Assembly (NCBI GenBank): GCA_027491075.1
Contig: JAIXWX010000002.1
Span: 62,001-126,000, forward strand
DNA length: 64,000 bases
Direction of reading: 5' to 3'
From: Flavobacteriales bacterium
GTDB lineage: Bacteria > Bacteroidota > Bacteroidia > Flavobacteriales_D > Sanyastnellaceae
Shown: in pieces, positions 8,543 to 17,128 of the stretch
How positions within the stretch are numbered: the stretch's first letter is position 1
How the letters are laid out: each line of letters starts with the position of its first letter
Notes under the pieces: model-generated
Told to the model about the DNA's origin: nothing
The model's database searches: none
Seen by the model: only the letters and a program-made list of their open reading frames with translations
Made by a program: the position numbers and the translations under genes

Positions 8543-9517
8543 TTAAAAGATTCCTTCTTTGAGAATGTCATGCAGATGTACGATACCCATGTATTGTTCA
8601 TTCTTGATAACAATTAGCTGGGTGATACTCTGTGCCTCCATCACTTGGAATCCCGAGACTGCCAGCTCATTGCTGTCAATCACTTTCGGATTCTTACTCA
8701 TCACATCTATGGCCGTCATTTTGGCGAAATCGCTATTTCTCTCTAGCATTCTTCGAATATCTCCGTCGGTTATGATACCGATGATTTTCTTCTTTTTTAG
8801 AACAGCTACTGCGCCAGCTCGACCCTTGCTGATAGCTACAATGACATCCTTTACAGGCAGGTTCTCATCGACTTCCCGTTTCTCTTCCTTCGACACTAGA
8901 TCTCCCATCCGTACATACAGCTTTTTACCTAAAGCACCACCTGGATGATAACGAGCAAAATCTTTGGAGGAAAAACCCCGCTGTTCCATCAATGCCACCG
9001 CCAATGCATCTCCCATTACAAGCTGAGCGGTAGTACTTGAAGTAGGAGCCAAGTTATTTGGGCACGCTTCTTTGTCCACAACAGTCATTAATACCAGATC
9101 CGCATGTTTTGCTAAAAAGCCTTTTTCATTGCCCGCCATTCCAATCAGTACAGAACCGAGGGCTTTCACTAAAGGCACTAAAACTTTTATTTCTGGTGAA
9201 TCACCACTTTTAGAAATACACAACACGATATCACCTTTTTGCACATTACCTAGATCGCCATGAATTGCATCCGCCGCGTGCATGAACACAGCAGGCTGAC
9301 CAGTGCTATTAAAGGTGGCCACTAATTTTTGAGCAATGATTGCACTCTTTCCTACACCCGTTATTACCAGTCTTCCTTTAGCTTTTAATATAAGCTTTAC
9401 AGATTTCTCGAAATCAGAGTTTAGTTGTGATAACAGCCCAGTTATCGCAGCAGCTTCTGTTTGTATCGTTTTTTGAGCAGAAGCGAGTATGTCTATTGCC
9501 TTTTTCACGACGGGCAA
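8543..9517 (-). CDS. kdsD: KpsF/GutQ-family arabinose-5-phosphate isomerase
   Basis: Up to 324 residues: an SIS domain (about 35-170, with GVGKSAIIAQKLVATFNSTG and SKSGDSPE) followed by two CBS domains (about 205-324, with GIITDGDIRRML). The enzyme interconverts ribulose-5-phosphate and arabinose-5-phosphate, the first step of Kdo synthesis for lipopolysaccharide. The conserved LAPTSSTTAQLVMGDALAVA stretch is present. The start is uncertain: the longest frame uses TTG at 9517, but that TTG lies in a promoter-like CATCTTTG; GTG at 9508 gives a family-like N-terminus MKKAIDIL and may be correct. A CTGAAT-AA-ATTCAG inverted repeat lies at 9533-9546. Confidence 0.92.
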   Translation of the reverse strand: MPVVKKAIDILASAQKTIQTEAAAITGLLSQLNSDFEKSVKLILKAKGRLVITGVGKSAIIAQKLVATFNSTGQPAVFMHAADAIHGDLGNVQKGDIVLCISKSGDSPEIKVLVPLVKALGSVLIGMAGNEKGFLAKHADLVLMTVVDKEACPNNLAPTSSTTAQLVMGDALAVALMEQRGFSSKDFARYHPGGALGKKLYVRMGDLVSKEEKREVDENLPVKDVIVAISKGRAGAVAVLKKKKIIGIITDGDIRRMLERNSDFAKMTAIDVMSKNPKVIDSNELAVSGFQVMEAQSITQLIVIKNEQYMGIVHLHDILKEGIF

Positions 9518-9567
9518 AGATGCGATAAAACACTGAATAAATTCAGAATGTTATTCTTGCATAATTA

Positions 9568-9599
9568 TTTGTATTATGATTAATCCCTTGTTATATTCG
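9568..9599 (+). promoter_or_regulatory. Candidate recQ promoter TTTG-N20-TATATTCG
   Basis: TTTG at 9568 and TATATTCG at 9592 (one mismatch from TAnnTTTG) are spaced 20 bp. A transcript from about 9606 would carry a leader of ~120 nt before the recQ ATG. That leader contains a 17-codon ORF (9647-9700) of unknown meaning. A second weaker element TATATTTA lies at 9692. Confidence 0.45.
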
Positions 9600-9724
9600 C
9601 GTCCCTTTTAAAAAAACAAGCGAGTATTTTTAAAGGTACATCGTAAATGAAATCAATTCTAAAACGTTTGGGTATCGAAGAGAATTTTACCTATATTTAA
9701 TAAACGTTTCGAAAAATATTGGAA

Positions 9725-11923
9725 ATGAACACCATTCTTGATCTCTCGCCGAAAGAGGCGCTGAAGCATTTTTTTGGGTTTGATAAGTTCAAAGGTTTAC
9801 AAGAACAAGTCATAACGTCCGTACTTGAAGGCCATGATACGTTTGTTATCATGCCCACGGGTGGAGGAAAATCCCTTTGCTATCAATTGCCAGCACTTAT
9901 GTTGGATGGTACTGCAATTGTTGTGTCCCCTTTGATTGCTCTGATGAAAAATCAAGTGGATGCTATGCGCGGCTTCTCAAGCGAGGATGGTGTGGCTCAT
10001 GTCATCAATTCTTCTTTGAATAAATCAGAGATTGCTCAAGTAAAATCGGACATTGTATCTGGAAAAACAAAACTTCTCTATGTTGCTCCTGAGTCACTCA
10101 ATAAAGACGAAAACGTCGAGTTTTTGAGAAGTGTAAAGATATCTTTTGTTGCTATTGATGAAGCGCACTGTATTTCTGAATGGGGACACGATTTCCGTCC
10201 TGAATACAGAAGGCTCAAACCCATTATTCAGCAAATCGCGAGCGTGCCCATCATGGCACTCACCGCTACTGCTACACCAAAGGTTCAGCAAGATATTCAA
10301 AAGAATCTCGGCATGATGGACGCACGATTATTCAAGGCATCCTTCAATCGTCCGAATCTCTATTATGAAATCCGCCCGAAGTCTAACGTTGGGAAAGGAA
10401 TCATTCAATACATTAAAGCGAATTCTGGAAAGAGTGGAATTATCTACTGTCTTTCTAGAAAAAAAACAGAGGAGTTGGCAGAGCTGCTTCAGGTAAATGG
10501 CATTAAAGCTTTGCCCTATCACGCCGGTATGGACAGCCATCAGCGAAGCAGCGTGCAGGATAAATTTCTCATGCAGGACGTTGATGTTATCGTTGCGACC
10601 ATTGCCTTCGGGATGGGTATTGACAAACCGGATGTTCGATTTGTCATTCACCACGATATTCCAAAAAGTTTAGAGAGCTATTATCAGGAAACAGGTCGCG
10701 CTGGAAGAGACGGAGGAGAGGGCGTTTGCGTCGCGTTTTATAGCCCTAAGGATATCGAAAAGCTAGAAAAGTTTTTACAAGGCAAACCTGTCGCTGAACA
10801 AGAAATAGGCATGCAACTTCTTCAAGAAGTAATTGGATATGCCGAAACCTCTATGAGCAGAAGAAAATACCTTCTCCATTATTTCGGGGAAGAATGGGAT
10901 GAGGTGAATGGAGATGGTGCAGGCATGGATGATAACTCTAGAAATCCGAAAGAGAAATTTGAAGGAATAGAGCACGTGAAGCTGGTTTTAGATACCATCA
11001 AATCTTTCAAAGAAATGCACAAAGCAAAATTCATTTGCAATGTGTTGTGCGGCGTTAAAAACTCGGAAGTATCTACTTACAAAGGACATCAAAATGAGTT
11101 TTTCGGTGAAGGTAAAGAGGAGGATGAGAAATTCTGGAATGCAGTCATTCGACAAATGGTAGTCCGCAATCTTCTGCGTAAAGAAATAGAAACCTACGGT
11201 ACTTTAAAAATCACTGATGAGGGCAAAGCATTCATGAAGAAGCCGACCTCCTTCATGCTTGTCAAAGAAGAAGAAATTGGTGAAACAGATGATGACGGTG
11301 AATTGCTTTTGCATAAACAAGGAGGTGGAGCGGCCGACGAACAATTGTTTGGAATGCTCAAGGATCTTCGCGCAAAAACGTCTAAAGAAAAAAAGATTCC
11401 ACCTTATGTGATCTTCCAAGATCCTTCTTTGGAAGAGATGGCAACCCAATACCCTATTACAATTGATGAGCTCAGCAATATTGGCGGTGTAGGTAAAGGA
11501 AAAGCCGTAAAGTATGGTGCGCCGTTCGTGGCTCTCATAAAACGATATGTTGAAGATAACGGTATCGAACGTCCGGAAGATTTCGTAGTAAAAAGTGCGG
11601 TGAATAAAAGTGGACAAAAAGTCCAAATCATTCAAAATACGGATAAGCGCATTCCTCTTCCTGACATCGCAAAAGGACTCGGTAAAGACATGACCGAGCT
11701 CCTAGATGAACTCGAGGCCATCGTTTCCTCCGGAACCAAGCTCAATATTCAATATTTTATTGATGAAGAAATTGATGAGGATTCTCAAGATGAAATCATG
11801 GAATACTTCATGGGAAGTGAGACCGATAGCATCGAAGAGGCAATGAAATATTTCGATGGCGACTATGAAGAAGAGCCATTGCGTTTGATGCGTATAAAAT
11901 TCATGAGCGAAGTGGCCAATTAA
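9725..11923 (+). CDS. recQ: ATP-dependent DNA helicase RecQ
   Basis: 732 residues from ATG 9725 (a TTG two codons earlier is possible). RecQ unwinds 3'-overhang and forked DNA in recombination and repair. Visible motifs: Walker A MPTGGGKSLCYQLPAL, DEAH box in IDEAHCISEWGHDFRPEY, motif III ALTATATP and motif VI QETGRAGRDGG. After the helicase core comes an RQC-like region, then an HRDC-like domain (PSLEEMATQYPITIDELSNI..GVGKGKAVKYG) and an acidic tail. Odd point: the four zinc-binding cysteines expected after the core are absent; the equivalent stretch reads MSRRKYLLHYFGEEWDEVNG and then MDDNSRNP. I believe this is shared with other flavobacterial RecQ proteins. The 3' end overlaps the convergent M20 gene by 4 bp. 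Confidence 0.95.
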   Translation: MNTILDLSPKEALKHFFGFDKFKGLQEQVITSVLEGHDTFVIMPTGGGKSLCYQLPALMLDGTAIVVSPLIALMKNQVDAMRGFSSEDGVAHVINSSLNKSEIAQVKSDIVSGKTKLLYVAPESLNKDENVEFLRSVKISFVAIDEAHCISEWGHDFRPEYRRLKPIIQQIASVPIMALTATATPKVQQDIQKNLGMMDARLFKASFNRPNLYYEIRPKSNVGKGIIQYIKANSGKSGIIYCLSRKKTEELAELLQVNGIKALPYHAGMDSHQRSSVQDKFLMQDVDVIVATIAFGMGIDKPDVRFVIHHDIPKSLESYYQETGRAGRDGGEGVCVAFYSPKDIEKLEKFLQGKPVAEQEIGMQLLQEVIGYAETSMSRRKYLLHYFGEEWDEVNGDGAGMDDNSRNPKEKFEGIEHVKLVLDTIKSFKEMHKAKFICNVLCGVKNSEVSTYKGHQNEFFGEGKEEDEKFWNAVIRQMVVRNLLRKEIETYGTLKITDEGKAFMKKPTSFMLVKEEEIGETDDDGELLLHKQGGGAADEQLFGMLKDLRAKTSKEKKIPPYVIFQDPSLEEMATQYPITIDELSNIGGVGKGKAVKYGAPFVALIKRYVEDNGIERPEDFVVKSAVNKSGQKVQIIQNTDKRIPLPDIAKGLGKDMTELLDELEAIVSSGTKLNIQYFIDEEIDEDSQDEIMEYFMGSETDSIEEAMKYFDGDYEEEPLRLMRIKFMSEVAN

Positions 11924-13098
11924 ACTTGCATGGCCAACCAGGCCATGAGTGCAACTCCTGTACTCATGGCCTTTTCTTCAATATCAAATTGCGGATGGTG
12001 AACGCCGAATTGATGCGTTCCATTTTCTCCAGCCGTTCCCAATCGATAAAAACAACCTGGCATTATTTGCGTGTAGTAAGCAAAATCTTCTGCCGTAGTT
12101 CTTCTTTCCAAGGCAACGACGTTTTCTTCTCCTAACAACGCTATCGCCGCGTCGATGGCTCGATGGGTGAGAGAAACATCGTTGTACACCACTGGATATC
12201 CGCGTCGAATTTCCACTTCTGCATTTCCTCCCATGGACTGTGCAATTCCCTTTACCAGGGACTCAATATGCCGATGAGATTCCGCCCTAATTGCTTCATC
12301 AAAGGTTCTGAAAGTGCCTTCCATGGTAACTTTGGAAGGAATGATATTCGTGGCTCCATCTGCGATAACTCTACCAACACTCAATACCACCGGCATCATT
12401 GGGCTGCTTCTTCGTGAGGGAATTTGTTGAAGTGCAACGATAACATGCGCTGCGATAAGAACTGGATCAATAACTTGCTCGGGCTTTGCACCGTGCCCAC
12501 CTTTGCCGTTTATAGTAAAATACAATTCATCCGTAGAAGCCATATAGGAACCTGGAAAAAAACCCACTTTTCCGGCGCTCAATTCAGGAAAGACGTGTTG
12601 TCCAAAAATTCCTGTCGGCTTTTGATTTTCAAACAAGCCATCTTTCAACATCAAAGAAGCCCCGCCTGGAAGTTTTTCTTCCGCTGGTTGAAACACACAT
12701 GTTACCGTTCCTTCCCATTCGCTAGAGTTCGTTTGCAAGATCTTTATTGCTCCCAGCAAACAAGCAGTATGTACATCATGACCACACGCATGCATCACTC
12801 CAGGATTCTGGCTTTTGTAAGGAGCATTTGTTTGTTCCGCTATGGGTAATGCATCCATGTCTGCGCGCAACGCAAAGTGCCTTGAAGAAGGCTTCTTGCC
12901 GTGCACCCGAGCTACGATCCCTTCTCCTCCTACAGGATAGTCGTATTCAACTTTCCATTGATCAAGGATTCCGCGAATAAAGGAAGCCGTTTCTTTCTCC
13001 TGAAAACTCAATTCGGGGTGTGAATGCAAGTGGCGACGAAAGGCTACCACTTCATCAAAAACAGCCGCCGATTGAGAAATTACTTTTTCTTTAAGCAT
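11920..13098 (-). CDS. M20-family amidohydrolase (N-acyl-amino-acid / IAA-conjugate hydrolase type)
   Basis: 392 residues matching the M20D group of metal-dependent amidohydrolases. Metal-site motifs are visible: ADMDALPI, HACGHDVHTACLLG, FQPAEEKLPGGA with the paired glutamates, and TTAEDFAYYTQIMPG. A dimerisation lid domain lies at about residues 180-295 (TINGKGGHGAKPEQVIDPVL). No signal peptide is seen, so it is cytoplasmic. Members remove acyl groups from N-acyl amino acids or related conjugates; the substrate cannot be read from sequence. It is 9 bp downstream of a small membrane protein gene and likely cotranscribed with it. Confidence 0.9.
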   Translation of the reverse strand: MLKEKVISQSAAVFDEVVAFRRHLHSHPELSFQEKETASFIRGILDQWKVEYDYPVGGEGIVARVHGKKPSSRHFALRADMDALPIAEQTNAPYKSQNPGVMHACGHDVHTACLLGAIKILQTNSSEWEGTVTCVFQPAEEKLPGGASLMLKDGLFENQKPTGIFGQHVFPELSAGKVGFFPGSYMASTDELYFTINGKGGHGAKPEQVIDPVLIAAHVIVALQQIPSRRSSPMMPVVLSVGRVIADGATNIIPSKVTMEGTFRTFDEAIRAESHRHIESLVKGIAQSMGGNAEVEIRRGYPVVYNDVSLTHRAIDAAIALLGEENVVALERRTTAEDFAYYTQIMPGCFYRLGTAGENGTHQFGVHHPQFDIEEKAMSTGVALMAWLAMQV

Positions 13099-13107
13099 AA
13101 AAGCAAA

Positions 13108-13488
13108 TTAAGGACAATTGCATGTTCCAGCATTACCGATTAGTCCAATTTCTGTCAATACAATCAGTGTATCCCGCATCTCGATTTGAAACATCAACGC
13201 GTCGTGTTCCAATTGATATCTTATGGGTTTATTTCTTGTATCTGACTGATCAATATTCACATTTCCGTTGAACCTAGCTTGATCAAATCGGTCATTGGTC
13301 ACTTTATAGCAATCCATAAAGCACTTACCTCTTTCAGAAACCTCCCACCGCGCCTCACGAATGTTCCTCATGATCACTTTTCCAGGGGTCCAGCCCAACC
13401 AATCGTAATTAGGAAACATGGCGAAAACAATCAAGCAACCTATTCCAACGCCGATGAGGTAGCGAATGATCCGCTGTTTTAGATTCAT
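13108..13488 (-). CDS. Small membrane-anchored protein, possibly DUF4258-type
   Basis: 126 residues from the internal ATG (MNLKQRIIRYLIGVGIGCLI). There is one N-terminal transmembrane helix and a small exported domain with NYDWLGWTPGKVIMRNIREA, GKCFMDCYKVT and a terminal CNCP. Four cysteines (two CxxxC/CxC-like pairs) and the WxGWTP phrase resemble small flavobacterial proteins that I recall as DUF4258, but this assignment is tentative. Function unknown. It is followed 9 bp later by the M20 hydrolase and is divergent from the ABC transporter operon. Confidence 0.7.
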   Translation of the reverse strand: MNLKQRIIRYLIGVGIGCLIVFAMFPNYDWLGWTPGKVIMRNIREARWEVSERGKCFMDCYKVTNDRFDQARFNGNVNIDQSDTRNKPIRYQLEHDALMFQIEMRDTLIVLTEIGLIGNAGTCNCP

Positions 13489-13540
13489 TTTAACGGTATT
13501 TAAGTACAAATATCGGAAGCAATGGGGCACACACGCTAGT

Positions 13541-13548
13541 TATATTTG
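13541..13548 (+). promoter_or_regulatory. Candidate -7 element TATATTTG of the ABC transporter operon
   Basis: A perfect TAnnTTTG followed by C, 18 bp before the ATG at 13567. No strong -33 element is visible. Confidence 0.5.
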
Positions 13549-13566
13549 CGCAACACATATTTAAAA

Positions 13567-14193
13567 ATGCTTCAAACCAAAAATATTCAGTTCAAATACG
13601 ATGGTGGACCTTCGTTTCACTTTCCGGATATTTCGTGCGAGGAAAAAGGGCGCCTTCTCATTCTTGGTGAAAGCGGAAAAGGCAAAACAACGCTGCTCCA
13701 TCTTATTAGTGGATTACTACAACCAACCTCTGGTGAAGTAACAATAAAAAATCAAAACACCTCAGCACTGAAAGGAGCGGCATTGGACCGCTTTCGCGGC
13801 AAACACGTTGGAATCATTTTCCAAACTGCGCACTTTGTTCAATCGCTCACTGTTCTAGACAATTTGCTTCTACCTCCCTTTCTGACTGGATCTAAAATAG
13901 AGCGTTCAAAAGCACTTGAAATACTTCAACGATTAAACCTCAAGGAGAAAGCCTTTCAATTGCCTTCAAAACTGAGCGTTGGAGAAGCTCAACGTGTAGC
14001 GATTGCTCGCGCCATCATAAATAATCCTTCATTGATTTTGGCAGATGAGCCGACGAGTGCCTTGGATGATAAAAATGCTATTGAGGTGATTCGATTACTC
14101 GAAGAACAAGCCTCTACTACTGGCGCTGCGCTTGTCATAGTGACACACGATCAACGATTAAAAGACCACTTTAAAGACCACGTGAACATATGA
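13567..14193 (+). CDS. ABC transporter ATP-binding protein (LolD/MacB type)
   Basis: 208 residues from the ATG at 13567; an upstream TTG in the longer frame lies within the promoter. Walker A is GESGKGKTTLL, the Q-loop FQTAHFVQ, the signature SVGEAQRVAIARAI and Walker B LILADEPTSALD. It is the small single-domain ATPase type that pairs with FtsX-like permeases to transmit force rather than pump small solutes. The next gene encodes that permease, with an ATGA overlap. Together with the third gene they form a three-gene operon. Confidence 0.93.
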   Translation: MLQTKNIQFKYDGGPSFHFPDISCEEKGRLLILGESGKGKTTLLHLISGLLQPTSGEVTIKNQNTSALKGAALDRFRGKHVGIIFQTAHFVQSLTVLDNLLLPPFLTGSKIERSKALEILQRLNLKEKAFQLPSKLSVGEAQRVAIARAIINNPSLILADEPTSALDDKNAIEVIRLLEEQASTTGAALVIVTHDQRLKDHFKDHVNI

Positions 14194-15398
14194 ACCTTCT
14201 AAAAATCTCGTGGCGAAATATTATCGCTAATCCGCTCAATACCACGTTGAGTGTTATTCTGCTCGCATTCGGTGTAGGAATTATTTCCCTTCTACTTCTT
14301 TTAGAAAAACAAATCACAGAGAAGTTTGACCGTAACATAAAGGACATTGATTTTGTGTTGGGCGCTAAGGGAAGTCCAGTTCAGCTCATATTAGCTAACG
14401 TCTACCATGTGGATGCTCCTACGGGAAATATCAAAGTAGAAGATGCACAAAAGATTCTCAAAAACCCGATGGTTAAGGACTACATCCCCTTGGCCTACGG
14501 AGACAATTACGAGAATTATCGAATTGTTGGAACCAACTTCAAATATCCCGAGCATTATGGTTGTCAATTAGCAGAAGGGCGATTGTTCTCTGCCCCTTTT
14601 GAAGTTACCATTGGTCAGAAAGTTGCGCAAGAGGCGAAGCTGAAAGTGGGTGATACATTTACCTCGGTGCATGGGTTTGATAAAGAAGCCAACGAAGAAG
14701 ATCATCACCATGCGACGCCATTTCGAGTGGTAGGTATTTTTGATCGAAGCGACTGTGCTATTGACAATCTCATTCTAACGCAAGTCGAATCGGTATGGAT
14801 GGTGCACGATCATGAAGAAGAGCATGTACACGATGAAACACATGATCACGAGCATTCCAAAGAAATGACCGCCTATCTCATCAAAAAGCGCAATCCCCTT
14901 GCGGCGATGATGTTAGCCAACTCGACGCGTGAAACCAATATGCAGATTGCCGATCCTGCGATTGAAATCAACCGATTAAGTCAAGGGTTCGGTATTGGAA
15001 CCGATACGATGAAAGCAATTGCTATTCTTATCATGATTCTGTCCTTCGTTTCGGTGTTTATTTCACTTTATAATTCTTTAAAGCAAAGACGTTACGAATT
15101 AGCACTGATGAGGAGTATGGGGGGAACACGTCGTACTTTATTTACTATTATTTTACAAGAAGGTTTGTTATTGGTAAGCATCGGATTTCTGGTCGGAGCG
15201 CTATTGAGCCGAATTGGATTATTGGTTCTATCTTCCATACTCAAAGAGAATTTCCATTACGAACTAAATGATTTGGGCATTTCTCCGTCAGAATTAGTAT
15301 TGTTGGCAGTAACTTTGCTTACCGGAATCGTCGCATCACTTTTGCCCGCTGTGAGGGCTGTGAGGATGGATATTTCCAAAACTTTGTCCAATGGTTAA
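14190..15398 (+). CDS. FtsX/MacB-type ABC permease with histidine-rich extracytoplasmic segment
   Basis: 402 residues with four transmembrane segments: one near the N-terminus and three in the C-terminal FtsX domain (ending TLLTGIVASLLPAVRAVRMD). The periplasmic domain between them is MacB_PCD-like. It has an unusual histidine/acidic region: EEDHHHATP and, 30-40 residues later, HDHEEEHVHDETHDHEHS. Such stretches bind Zn, Ni or Cu. With the downstream DUF3299-like protein this resembles zinc-regulated ABC operons of the V. cholerae zrg type as I remember them; metal involvement is inference. Overlaps the ATPase by 4 bp and the third gene by 8 bp. Confidence 0.88.
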   Translation: MNLLKISWRNIIANPLNTTLSVILLAFGVGIISLLLLLEKQITEKFDRNIKDIDFVLGAKGSPVQLILANVYHVDAPTGNIKVEDAQKILKNPMVKDYIPLAYGDNYENYRIVGTNFKYPEHYGCQLAEGRLFSAPFEVTIGQKVAQEAKLKVGDTFTSVHGFDKEANEEDHHHATPFRVVGIFDRSDCAIDNLILTQVESVWMVHDHEEEHVHDETHDHEHSKEMTAYLIKKRNPLAAMMLANSTRETNMQIADPAIEINRLSQGFGIGTDTMKAIAILIMILSFVSVFISLYNSLKQRRYELALMRSMGGTRRTLFTIILQEGLLLVSIGFLVGALLSRIGLLVLSSILKENFHYELNDLGISPSELVLLAVTLLTGIVASLLPAVRAVRMDISKTLSNG

Positions 15399-15936
15399 AA
15401 AAGTAGTTTTCTTCGCTGCAGGTATTGCAATTGCACTTATCGTGAGCAGTTATATGTGCACTCCCCATGATGATAGTCCTGTGAAAGCCATGAAAGGGGT
15501 TGATTGGGAAAGAGAGCGACAGTCTGCCTTCGTTCCCCAGCTCAGCGACGACGCCCCGAATGAAGTCACCTGGAAGACCTTATCCGATGTTACCTTTAAG
15601 CAGATTTATGTTCAAGAACTCGACTCTTATTTCTGGAAGCCTACTTTCGGGCCGGCCATAAAAGCCTACGAAGGAAAAGAAGTGTATATTACAGGATATG
15701 TTATTCCTGTTGACTACGATGAGAACTTCTATGTGGTGAGTCGATATCCTTATGCCAACTGCTATTTCTGTGGCGGTGGCGGTCCAGAATCTGTAATGGA
15801 CTTACGTTTTGCAGGTAAGCACCGTGTGTACAAAACAGACGAGCGCCTGACCTTTAAAGGCAAGCTTCGACTCAATGCCGACGACATTTATCAAATGAAT
15901 TACATCCTAGAAGGAGCAATGGAATACGTTCCTTAA
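15391..15936 (+). CDS. DUF3299-like exported protein of the ABC operon
   Basis: 181 residues. An N-terminal hydrophobic segment is followed by cysteine (IALIVSSYMCTPHDD), so it is either membrane anchored or a lipoprotein. The body has an OB-like pattern: YEGKEVYITGYVIPVDYDE, then SRYPYANCYFCGGGGPES, then LTFKGKLRLN. This matches DUF3299-like proteins, where the Cys/Gly-rich turn is conserved; the CYFCGGGG motif could bind a metal or haem-free thiol partner. Function unknown. The 8-bp overlap with the permease indicates co-production. The 3' end overlaps the convergent desaturase gene by 4 bp. Confidence 0.75.
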   Translation: MVKKVVFFAAGIAIALIVSSYMCTPHDDSPVKAMKGVDWERERQSAFVPQLSDDAPNEVTWKTLSDVTFKQIYVQELDSYFWKPTFGPAIKAYEGKEVYITGYVIPVDYDENFYVVSRYPYANCYFCGGGGPESVMDLRFAGKHRVYKTDERLTFKGKLRLNADDIYQMNYILEGAMEYVP

Positions 15937-17000
15937 GCTACTCCTACTGCACGTAAGTGATTCACGTGTGATTTCAACGCTTGAACAAGCGTTTTGTACT
16001 CATTGTATTTTACCCCAAACTGTTCGCACGTTTCAATTACCAACTTATTCAATTCTGGATAATGAATGTGAGATATTCTGGGGAAAAGATGATGCTCTAC
16101 TTGATAATTGAGGCCTCCTGTAAGCCAAGAAACAACTTTACTTTTGGTAGCAAAATTTGAAGTTGTTTTGATTTGGTGAACCGCCCACTCGTCTTCCAAT
16201 TTTCCGTTGGTCTGTGTTGGATCTACAAACTCCGTATTCTCCATAACGTGAGCCATTTGGAATACATAAGAGAGAATGATTCCACACACAAACGTTACTA
16301 TTAAATAACCAATGATAGTAGCTAACAATCCTTTAAAAAAGATAGGAAAACCAAGGAAAAAAACAAAATGTACCACCTTCGTTGCCCAGAAGATGATATG
16401 GTTCTTGGTAGAAAACTTGCGAATAGGAGTCGCTCCGATTTTTCTTGTAAAATACTTCTTAAAATCAAAGTAGAAAACCCATAAGACGTACGTCAGGCAA
16501 TACAGCGCTACTGAGTAAATATGCTGAAAACGATGCATTTTCAACTTTGGTTGAATCGTCGTAGTACGCATGAGCGGTCTGATATCGATGTCGTCGTCAT
16601 AGCCATCAATATTTGTAAAACTGTGATGAATTTGATTGTGCTTCACCTTCCACAGATTAACATCTCCACCCATGAGGTTCAAGGAATATCCCATGATGTC
16701 ATTTACCCATTGCTTGCTCGAAAAGCTCCCATGGGCTCCATCGTGCATTACGTTGAATCCAATGGCAGCGATATTCACGCCGAAGACTAAACAAAGAAGA
16801 ATGTCTGCCCAAATAGGGAAACTAGTGAACACCAACAATGCGTACAGTGAAAAGAATGTGGTGAACAGAATGGTGGTCTTGCTATATAATTTCCAGTTGC
16901 CTGAAGTCTTGATTTGATTGTCGTGGAAGTAGCGATCTACTTTCTGCTTAAGGGCATCGAAGAATGGATGCTCTTTGGTGTTGAACTGAATGCCTGTCAT
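15933..17000 (-). CDS. Membrane fatty acid desaturase (acyl-lipid / front-end type)
   Basis: 355 residues with four or more hydrophobic segments and three histidine boxes: MHDGAHGSFS (near residue 87), KHNQIHHSFTN (near 118) and QVEHHLFPRISHIHYPEL (near 300). The di-iron site formed by these histidines introduces a double bond into fatty acyl chains. The QVEHH third box, with Q in place of the first H, is typical of front-end desaturases; no cytochrome b5 domain is fused. Likely role: adapting membrane lipid fluidity. It has its own promoter and is preceded by the terminator of the next gene upstream. Confidence 0.93.
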   Translation of the reverse strand: MTGIQFNTKEHPFFDALKQKVDRYFHDNQIKTSGNWKLYSKTTILFTTFFSLYALLVFTSFPIWADILLCLVFGVNIAAIGFNVMHDGAHGSFSSKQWVNDIMGYSLNLMGGDVNLWKVKHNQIHHSFTNIDGYDDDIDIRPLMRTTTIQPKLKMHRFQHIYSVALYCLTYVLWVFYFDFKKYFTRKIGATPIRKFSTKNHIIFWATKVVHFVFFLGFPIFFKGLLATIIGYLIVTFVCGIILSYVFQMAHVMENTEFVDPTQTNGKLEDEWAVHQIKTTSNFATKSKVVSWLTGGLNYQVEHHLFPRISHIHYPELNKLVIETCEQFGVKYNEYKTLVQALKSHVNHLRAVGVA

Positions 17001-17060
17001 GGAATGATATAAATCGTTGACATTGAATTAAAATGAACCAATTTCATCAACGATTTGTCG

Positions 17061-17068
17061 CAAAGATA
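17061..17068 (-). promoter_or_regulatory. -7 promoter element TATCTTTG of the desaturase gene
   Basis: Perfect TAnnTTTG on the minus strand followed by C, about 60 bp before the desaturase start, immediately beyond the upstream terminator hairpin. Confidence 0.5.
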
Positions 17069-17077
17069 CAAAAGAAA

Positions 17078-17100
17078 GTCCCTTATCGTTGATAAGGGAC
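17078..17100 (-). terminator. Terminator of the 923-residue T9SS gene
   Basis: A perfect 10-bp stem with a 3-nt loop (GTCCCTTATC-GTT-GATAAGGGAC as read on the plus strand), followed on the minus strand by TTTCTTTT. It separates the T9SS gene from the desaturase gene. Confidence 0.8.
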
Positions 17101-17128
17101 TGACCATTTTAAAACCTTAACAACCTAA

